Below, piece by piece: positions 53,647-61,784 of a stretch of 64,000 bases of DNA. Origin of the DNA: Paenibacillus paridis (GTDB lineage Bacteria > Bacillota > Bacilli > Paenibacillales > Paenibacillaceae); contig NZ_VCIX01000092.1 of NCBI RefSeq assembly GCF_006345825.1, forward strand, positions 496,001-560,000, written 5' to 3'. Under the pieces are notes generated by a model. That model did not search any database, was not told where the DNA came from, and was given only the letters and a program-made list of their open reading frames with translations. Position numbers and translations under genes: made by a program. Every line of letters begins with the position of its first letter. Position 1 is the first letter of the stretch.

Positions 53647-54457
53647 GCTAATCGTCAAGCCAACAACCCCGAACGAAGAAGGCATTGTGCTAGCGGTATC
53701 GCCCGAATCAGCCGGCTGGGAATATGTCGGGTTCGAGGTAGCGAAGCTGGAAGCTGGACAAACGTTGAAGCGCAGTACCGATGGCCTTGAATATTGTCTC
53801 GTTCTGCTTTCCGGCCTTGCTGATGTGTCGACACAGGAGGAGAGCTGGACAAGTGTGGGCGAGCGGATGAGCGTGTTCGAGAAGAAGCCGCCTTACGCTA
53901 TCTACGTTCCGAATGCTGATCACTTCGAGGTTACGGCGACAACAGCTTTAGAGCTTGCTATTTGCAGCGCACCAGGCAAAGGGAATTTCAAAGCCCGGCT
54001 TATCGCGCCTTCGGCTGCTGCTTCAGAGCTGCGTGGATATGGCAATCTGGAGCGTCAAATTTACAATATACTGCCTGAAAGCGAGCCGGCGGACAGCCTG
54101 CTTGTCGTTGAAGTGATTACGCCGGAGGGCCACTGGTCCAGTTATCCGCCGCATAAGCACGATCAGGACAATATGCCTCAGGAGTCGCTGCTAGAAGAAA
54201 CGTACTATTACAAAATCCAGCCGGAGCAAGGCTTCGCCGTTCAACGAATCTATACGGACAGCCGTTCTCTCGATGAGACGCTGATCGTAAAGAATGGCGA
54301 AACGGTGCTTGTGCCGGAAGGCTACCATCCGGTAGCAGCGCCTCCGGGCTACGAGGTTTATTACTTAAACGTCATGGCAGGACCGACGCGGGCTTGGAAA
54401 TTCGTGAATGACGAGGTACATGCATGGATTATGACGAAGCCGAGCGACCGGGTCTAA
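53639..54457 (+). CDS. iolB: 5-deoxy-glucuronate isomerase
   Basis: Isomerizes 5-deoxy-glucuronate to 2-deoxy-5-keto-gluconate, completing the pathway set. A bicupin of the KduI/IolB family (272 residues) with the metal-binding stretch SSYPPHKHDQDNMPQESLLEETYYY and the later VPEGYHPVAAPPGYEVYYLN. The ATG lies within the end of iolG. It is the last gene, followed by a terminator. Confidence 0.95.
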   Translation: MSKLIVKPTTPNEEGIVLAVSPESAGWEYVGFEVAKLEAGQTLKRSTDGLEYCLVLLSGLADVSTQEESWTSVGERMSVFEKKPPYAIYVPNADHFEVTATTALELAICSAPGKGNFKARLIAPSAAASELRGYGNLERQIYNILPESEPADSLLVVEVITPEGHWSSYPPHKHDQDNMPQESLLEETYYYKIQPEQGFAVQRIYTDSRSLDETLIVKNGETVLVPEGYHPVAAPPGYEVYYLNVMAGPTRAWKFVNDEVHAWIMTKPSDRV

Positions 54458-54531
54458 TGCCCGTGCAGCTGTTATTGCCGATAGGCAATCGGCCATAAAG
54501 TACTGTCATACAGTCATAACGTTAACTAGGG

Positions 54532-54565
54532 AAAGGCGGAGAGCGGGCAAACGCTCCCGCCTTTT
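54532..54565 (+). terminator. Rho-independent terminator of the iol operon
   Basis: AAAGGCGG-A-GAGCG pairs with CGCTC-C-CGCCTTT, then a T-run. The rest of 54458-54757 holds no gene and no clear promoter. Confidence 0.85.
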
Positions 54566-54757
54566 ATTGAAATATAAGCTCTTTACAAGTTTGTTAGCTT
54601 ATAAAGAGGATATCTCGTATCATGTCCAGTATCAATTACAGATACATTTTCGTTAATCAGGTCCATTGCCGCGCGTCACCCGCGATAGTAAGATACAGGT
54701 ATAGCTGAACGGGGGCCAGCGATAACAATCACTGATCATGGAGAGGGGATCTGTACG

Positions 54758-55507
54758 ATGCTAGCAAAAAAATCCGAACGATTAAAGCCGCTTACGGACG
54801 CTCAGCTTGAGCAGTATAAGCGGGATGGATTTATTATTATCAAACAAGGGTGCAGCTCCGATTTAATTGATGCTTTTAACAGACACATCTTTGAGATTCG
54901 TTCAGCACCGCTAAGCGAGATGCCCGAATGGGCACGCACCTCGGAGAAGGCTCGTTTTTCGACAAGATTGTTCAATCCGCACCAGCATGACAGCTTTTCT
55001 AGGCAAATGATGAAGCTTCCAATTGTACGAGGCACATTAGCCCAGCTGATGGAGCGGGAAGCGGTGTGCGTGCAAAGCATGTTTTTCTATAAGGAACCCG
55101 GCTCACATGGCCAGGCTGCACATCAGGATTATTATTATATTAAAAATGATCCGATGACAATGGTGGCTGCTTGGATTGCAACGGAAGACAAGGTGGATGA
55201 GCAAAACGGCTGTTTATGGGTCATTCCGGGCACGCATAAGCTTGGGCTGCTACCGCATGGCAAGGTTAAAAATCTCGAGGAGCATGAAGAGTGGACGGAT
55301 GAGACCGAGGGCGTGGATTTGACGCAGCAAATTCCGGTCATTATGGAGAAAGGCGATATTTTATTTTTCCATGAGCTGCTCATTCATTCCTCCAACCGCA
55401 ACCGAAGCACAGATCGCTGGCGCCGCTCTTACGTATGCCATTATATCCGTGAGGATTCGGCCGTTACGCTTCGTGAAGATTTGCGCGAGAAATATTCGTT
55501 GGTTTAA
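54758..55507 (+). CDS. phytanoyl-CoA dioxygenase (PhyH) family protein
   Basis: Second Fe(II)/2-oxoglutarate oxygenase of the window (249 residues), only distantly like the one at 27002. The metal-binding residues are His122 and Asp124 in AAHQDYYYI and His210 in ELLIHSSNRN; GCLWVIPGTHKLGLLPHG lies between. GGAGAGGGGATCTG precedes the ATG. It stands alone between the iol terminator and locus 4. The substrate is unknown. Confidence 0.85.
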   Translation: MLAKKSERLKPLTDAQLEQYKRDGFIIIKQGCSSDLIDAFNRHIFEIRSAPLSEMPEWARTSEKARFSTRLFNPHQHDSFSRQMMKLPIVRGTLAQLMEREAVCVQSMFFYKEPGSHGQAAHQDYYYIKNDPMTMVAAWIATEDKVDEQNGCLWVIPGTHKLGLLPHGKVKNLEEHEEWTDETEGVDLTQQIPVIMEKGDILFFHELLIHSSNRNRSTDRWRRSYVCHYIREDSAVTLREDLREKYSLV

Positions 55508-55657
55508 ACAGCGCAAGGCCCCGGTTAGCTCAGTTTAGAACGCAGGAAAAAGCGGCAAGCTTCAGGCTATTGCAAGATGGCCCAAGCGAGGTCGCAATTT
55601 CCATTGTCATCCACCGCTCTAAATTGTTAGAATAGGAACACGAAACTCGTCGATTTC

Positions 55658-55671
55658 CGTAAGCGCTTACA
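55658..55671. promoter_or_regulatory. cre site (CcpA binding)
   Basis: CGTAAGCGCTTACA matches the cre consensus except the first base, and its 12-bp core GTAAGCGCTTAC is a perfect palindrome. It lies 41 bases before the regulator gene at 55712. Confidence 0.65.
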
Positions 55672-55711
55672 GATATATGGAGCAGCATCTTGTGAAATGG
55701 GGATGAAAATA

Positions 55712-57946
55712 ATGAGCAAAACGTGGTACTACCGCCTGCTCTTCTCTTATATGCCAGTATTTTTCCTAATGATTTCCTTTTTATTTTTTATCTTTTTTCA
55801 AATGCTGACGGAGCGCGCCCAGCAGGATACCGCCCATATTTACGCCAGCGTGAACAATCAAATCGTCCAGAGCGTAGAACAGCCGCTGCAGTCGATTGAC
55901 CATATGATGGTAACCATTCAGACGCGGAACAGCAATTCCTCCGAATTCAATATGCTCGATTATTTTGACCAGGAGGGGCCGCCGTCCGTTTTTTTTACGT
56001 TTCAGATGACCAAGGAATTCAATAATATGAGACAGCTTTACCAAAGCATTCATTCGATTTACTTAGTTCGGGAGCGGGACGGCTATGTACTGAGCTCAAA
56101 CACGGTTTCGCCAATGGAGCAGTTCTCAGATCGGGCGTTCGTCGAAGAACTGCAGCAGGATAACTACTCGTACCACTGGACGAATGAACGAAGGTTTAAG
56201 GAGTTTCAAGCCTCGCGAGAGGAGCCGGTTGTATCGCTTGCGCGCAAATATTTGACAAGCCGCGGCGAGAGCGGCTTGATGATCATCAATGTCAGGACTA
56301 GTTCGCTTGAAGGGCTGGTCTCGCAAAAAATGGATCAAACGACCAGCTACGTTACGATAACCGGCAAGGATCATGAGCCGATCTTCGCTACGGAAAAAGG
56401 GGAGGCAGCGAGCCGAAGGGCGATTTCTACCGTCGTGTCCGATTACACGGGCTGGACTTACGAGAGCGGATTGGAGAAAGGCAGCGGCTTTACGATCCTG
56501 CAAACCTTCTCGAATGTATGGATCATGCTGGCCGTAATCGTTGCGATATTGGGGCTGCTCTCGATTGTTTATATGACGCATAGAAATTATCGGCCGCTGC
56601 GCGCGCTGATTTCCAAGCTGGATAAAATCTCGCAAGCATCGGGTGAGCAAAGCGAGGCAGAACGAAATGAGTTTCATTATATCGAATCGACGGTAGACTC
56701 GCTTGTCCAGCGCTTTAATTTGTTCAAATCCCAATCCGACCTGAATAGCGGCTATCGCAAAAAATCAATTTTCCTCGAGGTGATGAGCGGCTCAAGATCG
56801 CTTGCCGCTGCGGAATGGGATACGGAGATGGAGCGGCACGGCTTTGCAGGCAGCTTCAGCAAGGCAGTTGTTATCGTCATTTCTGTCGATAAATATTCCG
56901 ATGTCCTATCACGCTACAGGGAGCAGGATATGATCTTGTTTCGGTTCATCATCCAAAATATGTATATGGAGCTGGTTCAGAAATACAGCTTGTCGAGCTG
57001 GAGCGAATGGATGAACGATAAGGAAATGTGCGGCTTCGTCTATGTGCAGGAGGAGCATGCGGAGCTGTTAATGGACAACCTCCTTAAGCTGTCCGAGAGC
57101 GCGCATCAATGGATCAGGTCCAATCTGCCTTTTACGGTCACGATAGGCATCGGGCAAATGACGGATTCCGTGGCGCAGCTCAAGACCTCTTACAAAAAAG
57201 CGATGGAGGCCGTCAATTTCAGGCTGGTATTTGGCAATAATCGGACGATTGGCTACTGGGAGACCGAAACGGGAGCAACCTTCGAGCTGTACAACCAGCT
57301 GGAGCAGATTCGCAGCCTAATTTACGCATTCCGACTAATGGAGCCGGAATGGCGCCTTAAGTACGGTTCGCTGTTCGAGCAGTTCAGGCAAAATAAGCTC
57401 AAGCGCGAGGATATGGTTAATTTGCTCAATTATTTTGTTTTTTATTTATTTGAGCATGTGCAGGGCACCATTCTTAACGATGAGATGATCGACACGAACA
57501 AAGCGATCATGAAAGACGTGATCGATCAATTCGAGACGCTGGAGGATGTGCAGGAAGAAATTCTGGGCGTAATGGAGAAGCTGGAATATGCCCTTGAGCA
57601 AAAAACGGGCAAAGGCGGCGTCGCCGAAATTGCCGTTAAGATGAAGCAGTACATCGACGAGAATGTTTCCAATCCGGATTTATCGCTTATCCATCTCAGC
57701 CAGCAATTCGATATTCCTTCGAAAAATGTAAGCTCGTTATTTAAAGAACAATTCGATATCAAATTTATCGATTTTCTGATTCACCGAAGAGTAGAGCTCG
57801 CGAAGCAGCTGCTGCAAGAGAAGGATTTGAGCGTTCAGGAAATTGGGCGAGCTGTCGGGTATTTGAATCCGGTATCCTTCAACCGCGTATTTAAGCGTGT
57901 CGTTGGCATGCCTCCCGGCGATTACCGCAAGGAAAAGCTCGGTTAA
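55712..57946 (+). CDS. membrane-anchored AraC-family regulator
   Basis: One-component transmembrane regulator (744 residues). A membrane helix near residues 9-32 and a second near 270-292 enclose an extracellular sensor region. A cytoplasmic region of about 350 residues (with SGYRKKSIFLEVMSGSRSLAA) links to a C-terminal AraC domain (DLSLIHLSQQFDIPSKNVSS and IGRAVGYLNPVSFNRVFKRV). There is no receiver or kinase domain, so signal detection and DNA binding are in one protein. ATG codons at 55697 and 55703 are also in frame; GGGGAT suits the ATG at 55712. It precedes the locus 4 transporter and probably controls it. Confidence 0.9.
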   Translation: MSKTWYYRLLFSYMPVFFLMISFLFFIFFQMLTERAQQDTAHIYASVNNQIVQSVEQPLQSIDHMMVTIQTRNSNSSEFNMLDYFDQEGPPSVFFTFQMTKEFNNMRQLYQSIHSIYLVRERDGYVLSSNTVSPMEQFSDRAFVEELQQDNYSYHWTNERRFKEFQASREEPVVSLARKYLTSRGESGLMIINVRTSSLEGLVSQKMDQTTSYVTITGKDHEPIFATEKGEAASRRAISTVVSDYTGWTYESGLEKGSGFTILQTFSNVWIMLAVIVAILGLLSIVYMTHRNYRPLRALISKLDKISQASGEQSEAERNEFHYIESTVDSLVQRFNLFKSQSDLNSGYRKKSIFLEVMSGSRSLAAAEWDTEMERHGFAGSFSKAVVIVISVDKYSDVLSRYREQDMILFRFIIQNMYMELVQKYSLSSWSEWMNDKEMCGFVYVQEEHAELLMDNLLKLSESAHQWIRSNLPFTVTIGIGQMTDSVAQLKTSYKKAMEAVNFRLVFGNNRTIGYWETETGATFELYNQLEQIRSLIYAFRLMEPEWRLKYGSLFEQFRQNKLKREDMVNLLNYFVFYLFEHVQGTILNDEMIDTNKAIMKDVIDQFETLEDVQEEILGVMEKLEYALEQKTGKGGVAEIAVKMKQYIDENVSNPDLSLIHLSQQFDIPSKNVSSLFKEQFDIKFIDFLIHRRVELAKQLLQEKDLSVQEIGRAVGYLNPVSFNRVFKRVVGMPPGDYRKEKLG

Positions 57947-57971
57947 TCAAGGAAAAAGGTTAATCCAGCAG

Positions 57972-58005
57972 TCGGATCGCGCCGTAATGGCGCGGTCCGA
58001 TTTTT
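57972..58005 (+). terminator. Rho-independent terminator
   Basis: TCGGA-CGCGCC pairs with GGCGCG-TCCGA around a 5-base loop and is followed by five T. Confidence 0.85.
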
Positions 58006-58028
58006 GTATACCGCCGGATTCTTGTCAA

Positions 58029-58058
58029 TTGCCTGGTGATTCGGTTGTGGGGTATAGT
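58029..58058 (+). promoter_or_regulatory. putative sigma-A promoter of transporter 4
   Basis: TTGCCT and TATAGT are spaced by 18 bases between the terminator and the permease gene. Confidence 0.4.
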
Positions 58059-58101
58059 TGCCCCAACAAAACAATCCATAGTCACAAGGAGGCGTTGCAA
58101 G

Positions 58102-59073
58102 GTGTCCAACATGACCCCTATATCTGCCGCAGCCGGCATGCCGGCAGAGCCGCTTCGGCGAACGGTCCGAAGCGAGATAGCCAGAAAGATGCGCCGTCAT
58201 TGGCAGCTGTATCTGCTGATTCTGCTGCCGCTGCTCTATTTCATTTTATTTAAATATGTTCCGATCCTAGGCGTGCAAATCGCATTCAAGGATTTGAGCG
58301 CGAAGGCGGGCATCTGGGGCAGCCCTTGGGTGGGGTTCAAGCATTTTGAAGCTTTTTTCAACCACCCTAATTTTTGGCTCCTCATTAAGAACACCCTGTT
58401 TCTAAGCTTGTATACGCTTGCAGTCGGGTTTCCCGCTCCAATTATACTCGCACTCATGATTAACGAGCTAAGGAACGGCATGTTCAAACGAACCGTCCAA
58501 ATGGTTACCTATGCGCCATACTTCATTTCTACCGTTGTCATGGTATCGATGATCCTGCTATTTCTGGCGCCGCGAATTGGCGTGATCGACCATATTCGGA
58601 CTGCGCTTGGGTTTGATTCCGTTAATTTTATCGGCGAGCCCTCCATGTTCAAAACGATCTTCGTATTATCGGATGTATGGCAATACATGGGGTACAGCGC
58701 CATCATTTATATCGCCGCCCTGGCTGGCGTCAATCCGCAGCTGTATGAGGCATCCAAGCTTGACGGCGCGAGCCGGCTGCAGAAAATCATCCATATCGAC
58801 CTGCCAAGCATTATGCCTATTATGGTGCTGCTGCTGGTGCTGAATATGGGGCAGCTGCTCAATATCGGCTTTGAGAAGGTGTATCTGCTGCAAAATCCGC
58901 TGAACACCAGCGCCTCGGAAATCATTTCTACCTATGTCTATAAGGTTGGTCTGGTGCAAGCGAATTACAGCTTCTCCGCCGCCGTCGGTTTGTTTAATTC
59001 GTTGATTAACTTGCTATTAATACTGCTTGCCAACTTCGGGGCAAGACGCGCTACAGGATCGGGGTTGTTCTAA
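58102..59073 (+). CDS. CUT1 sugar ABC transporter permease, LplB type
   Basis: First membrane subunit of transporter 4 (323 residues) with six predicted helices (LLPLLYFILFKYVPILGVQI in the first). The EAA loop is EASKLDGASRLQKIIHIDLP. The frame begins at 58036, but AAGGAGG at 58086-58092 fits the GTG at 58102; the ATG at 58111 is possible. It is followed by the second permease with only one base between. Confidence 0.92.
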   Translation: MSNMTPISAAAGMPAEPLRRTVRSEIARKMRRHWQLYLLILLPLLYFILFKYVPILGVQIAFKDLSAKAGIWGSPWVGFKHFEAFFNHPNFWLLIKNTLFLSLYTLAVGFPAPIILALMINELRNGMFKRTVQMVTYAPYFISTVVMVSMILLFLAPRIGVIDHIRTALGFDSVNFIGEPSMFKTIFVLSDVWQYMGYSAIIYIAALAGVNPQLYEASKLDGASRLQKIIHIDLPSIMPIMVLLLVLNMGQLLNIGFEKVYLLQNPLNTSASEIISTYVYKVGLVQANYSFSAAVGLFNSLINLLLILLANFGARRATGSGLF

Positions 59074-59074
59074 C

Positions 59075-59974
59075 ATGGCAAAATCGAATGCGATTAAGGA
59101 GCCGTTGTCGGACAAGGTATTGCTCACCTTCATTTACATCGTGCTGATAATCATATTGGCGGCGGTGCTTTATCCGCTAATCTACATCGTGAGCTCTTCC
59201 TTGAGCTCGCCGCAGGCGGTTGTATCCGGACGAGTATGGCTGTTCCCGGTCGAGCTCTCGCTGAAAGGCTATACGGCTGTTCTTAGCAATCCGCGGATTT
59301 GGTCAGGCTATTCCAACTCCATCTTCTATATGTGTGTTGGCACGTTGATAAGTGTCTTCCTTACTTTTGCGTTAGCTTATCCGCTATCGAAGAAAACCTT
59401 CTATGGGCGATCGACGATTATGTATCTGATTATCGTAACCATGATTTTTAGCGGCGGCTTGATTCCTTATTATTTGACGGTAAAAAGCCTTGGGATGATC
59501 GATACGCGCTGGGCGCTGCTGCTGCCTCAGGCCATAGCGGTTTGGCAGGTCTTCATTGCCAAAACCTTCTTTCAAGAGTCGATCCCGGATGAATTGAACG
59601 AAGCGGCTGAAATGGATGGCTGCAGCGATCTTCGGTTCCTTTGGTCGATAGTTCTGCCGCTTTCGAAACCGGTCGTAGCCGTATTGGCGCTTATGTATGC
59701 GGTTACCGCATGGAATGCGTACTTCGATGCGCTAATTTTTCTGAAAAACGTCAATCTCTATCCGCTTCAACTCATTTTGCGAGAGATTTTGATTCAGAAT
59801 TCCGTCGACAATTCGATGATGGTAGACGTACGAACAATGGAAGCCAGACAAGGAATGAAGGATTTGCTGAAGTTTTCGCTCATCGTCGTTTCGAGTTTGC
59901 CTGTCCTCATCATATATCCATTTGTTCAGAAGCATTTTGTAAAGGGGGTCATGATCGGTTCACTGAAAGGTTAA
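59075..59974 (+). CDS. CUT1 sugar ABC transporter permease, YtcP type
   Basis: Second membrane subunit of transporter 4 (299 residues) with VTMIFSGGLIPYYLTVKSL and the EAA loop EAAEMDGCSDLRFLWSIVLP, ending MIGSLKG. An upstream ATG at 59027 would overlap the previous gene heavily; the ATG at 59075 is preferred, with a weak ribosome site that fits coupled translation. Confidence 0.92.
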   Translation: MAKSNAIKEPLSDKVLLTFIYIVLIIILAAVLYPLIYIVSSSLSSPQAVVSGRVWLFPVELSLKGYTAVLSNPRIWSGYSNSIFYMCVGTLISVFLTFALAYPLSKKTFYGRSTIMYLIIVTMIFSGGLIPYYLTVKSLGMIDTRWALLLPQAIAVWQVFIAKTFFQESIPDELNEAAEMDGCSDLRFLWSIVLPLSKPVVAVLALMYAVTAWNAYFDALIFLKNVNLYPLQLILREILIQNSVDNSMMVDVRTMEARQGMKDLLKFSLIVVSSLPVLIIYPFVQKHFVKGVMIGSLKG

Positions 59975-60043
59975 TCTAAACAGATCATTGGTGGAGAGTA
60001 GCAATAGGGCATTATCCATAACGAATCTGAAGGGGTGTCTGAC

Positions 60044-61705
60044 ATGAAAAAATCTTGGAAAATGGTAGCTGGCATCGTGCTTGCCGCAACGCTGCTTGTG
60101 AGCGCTTGCTCGAATAACAATAATTCTGCAGGTTCAAGTACGGACGGGGCCGTTAACGGCGGAGAATCGCAAACGCCGGTCAAGCTCTCTGCATTCATTA
60201 ATCAATCGCCTAACCTTGCTAGCCTAGACAATCCGTTCACGAAGCTGGTTGAAGAGAAAACGAACGTCAAATTGTCGTTCACGGTCGGCCCTCCGAACGA
60301 TAATAACGACAAGCGCAACGTGCTTATGGCAAGCGGCGACTACCCGGAAATTTTTCTAAGCGGCAACTTTACGCCTGCGGAGCAAATGAAGTTCGGCAAG
60401 CAGGGCGTATTCCTGCCGCTCAACGATCTTATTGAGCAATACGCGCCGAATATTAAAAAAATCTTCGAAGAGCGTCCGGATTTGAAAACCGCGATTACTT
60501 CCTCTGACGGCAATATTTACGGCATGCCTCAGGTAAATGAGTGCTATCACTGCTGGTATGCGCAGAAGCTGTGGATCAACCAAAAGTGGCTCGACAAGCT
60601 AGGCTTGGATATGCCGACAACGACGGAGGAATATGCCGAAGTGCTGCGCGCATTCAAAACGAAGGATCCGAACGGCAATGGCATTGCGGATGAAGTGCCG
60701 CTAAGCGGCGCATTGTACACTTGGCACGGTGACATTACAGGATTCCTGATGAATCCGTTCATTTACAACAACGGGGATGGTCAATCCTTCTCCTATATCC
60801 GAGTGAAGGACGGGCAAGTGCAGCTTTCGGCTAATCAGCCGGAATGGAAGGATGGGCTAGCCTATCTGGCTTCGCTTTACAAAGAGGGCTTGATCGATCC
60901 GCAGGCATTTACGCAAAATCAAGAGGGCTTGCAGCAGCTTGGCAACAATGTAGGCGAAACGATACTCGGCTCCTTTGCGATTGGCCACGTACAGATGGCA
61001 GTAGCCGCAACCGATGAGCGCAATCAGGATTATGTAGCCGTTCCGCCGCTTAAAGGCCCGAATGGCGTTCAATTATCCGGCTATTACAAATCGGTCGGCA
61101 ACCAAGGCCGTTTTGTCATCACAGACAAAGCCAGTGAAGAACAGCAAATCGCAGCGATTAAGATGCTGGACTATCTGTGGACAGAAGAAGGAACAAGAGG
61201 ACAGGTATTCTCGGTGGAAGGGCATTCCTGGAGCAAGGCAAGCGCCGATCAGCTTAACGTGAACGGCAAGCCAGCCAGCTACCAAGTGGACCCGTCCTAC
61301 CGCAGCGAAACCATCCATACGGATGGCTGGGACCAAGCGGGTCCGGACTTCCGTCCGCGGGACCGCTTCGAATCGGAAGCCGTATCCCAAGACATGCTGT
61401 CGCCGGAAGGCTACGAGCTGCGCTTGGTCACGGAGACGAATAAGTATGAAGGGTTCGAGCCGAAAGAGGATGAAATGTTCCCGACGGATATTTTCATCAG
61501 CGCGGAGGATGGGGAGAAAGCCGCCCAATACAAAGCGACAGTGGAGGATTACGTTCGTTCGAACATGCTGCAATTCATTACGGGGCATAAAGATATCCAG
61601 AAGGATTGGGACAGCTATGTGCAAGGCTTCGGCGGCTTGAAGTTGAGCGATTACTTGAAAATTTTGCAAAGCGCATACGATGCGAACCTGAACAAAATGA
61701 AATAA
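60044..61705 (+). CDS. extracellular sugar-binding lipoprotein of transporter 4
   Basis: Solute-binding lipoprotein (553 residues), LplA type. Signal peptide ending VSAC with Cys22, then an Asn/Ser-rich linker. The family loop KDPNGNGIADEVPLSG is present. A GTG at 60035 is in frame, but GAAGGGGTG is better spaced for the ATG at 60044. It precedes a beta-xylosidase gene, so xylo-oligosaccharides or arabinoxylan fragments are the likely ligands (inference from context). Confidence 0.92.
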   Translation: MKKSWKMVAGIVLAATLLVSACSNNNNSAGSSTDGAVNGGESQTPVKLSAFINQSPNLASLDNPFTKLVEEKTNVKLSFTVGPPNDNNDKRNVLMASGDYPEIFLSGNFTPAEQMKFGKQGVFLPLNDLIEQYAPNIKKIFEERPDLKTAITSSDGNIYGMPQVNECYHCWYAQKLWINQKWLDKLGLDMPTTTEEYAEVLRAFKTKDPNGNGIADEVPLSGALYTWHGDITGFLMNPFIYNNGDGQSFSYIRVKDGQVQLSANQPEWKDGLAYLASLYKEGLIDPQAFTQNQEGLQQLGNNVGETILGSFAIGHVQMAVAATDERNQDYVAVPPLKGPNGVQLSGYYKSVGNQGRFVITDKASEEQQIAAIKMLDYLWTEEGTRGQVFSVEGHSWSKASADQLNVNGKPASYQVDPSYRSETIHTDGWDQAGPDFRPRDRFESEAVSQDMLSPEGYELRLVTETNKYEGFEPKEDEMFPTDIFISAEDGEKAAQYKATVEDYVRSNMLQFITGHKDIQKDWDSYVQGFGGLKLSDYLKILQSAYDANLNKMK

Positions 61706-61727
61706 GATCCTATTGATGGCGTAAACG

Positions 61728-61766
61728 GCAGCCTGCGGCGCAAGCGCTGCAGGCTGCTCATTTTAG
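61728..61766 (+). terminator. hairpin after the binding-protein gene
   Basis: GCAGCCTGC pairs with GCAGGCTGC, followed by a short T-rich stretch. Partial termination would let some transcripts reach the glycosidase gene. Confidence 0.6.
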
Positions 61767-61784
61767 AACGAAGGAAGTGAGACG

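Noticed and set aside
61073..61669. 198-codon antisense frame inside the binding-protein gene
   Set aside because: Shadow of a well-supported lipoprotein gene.
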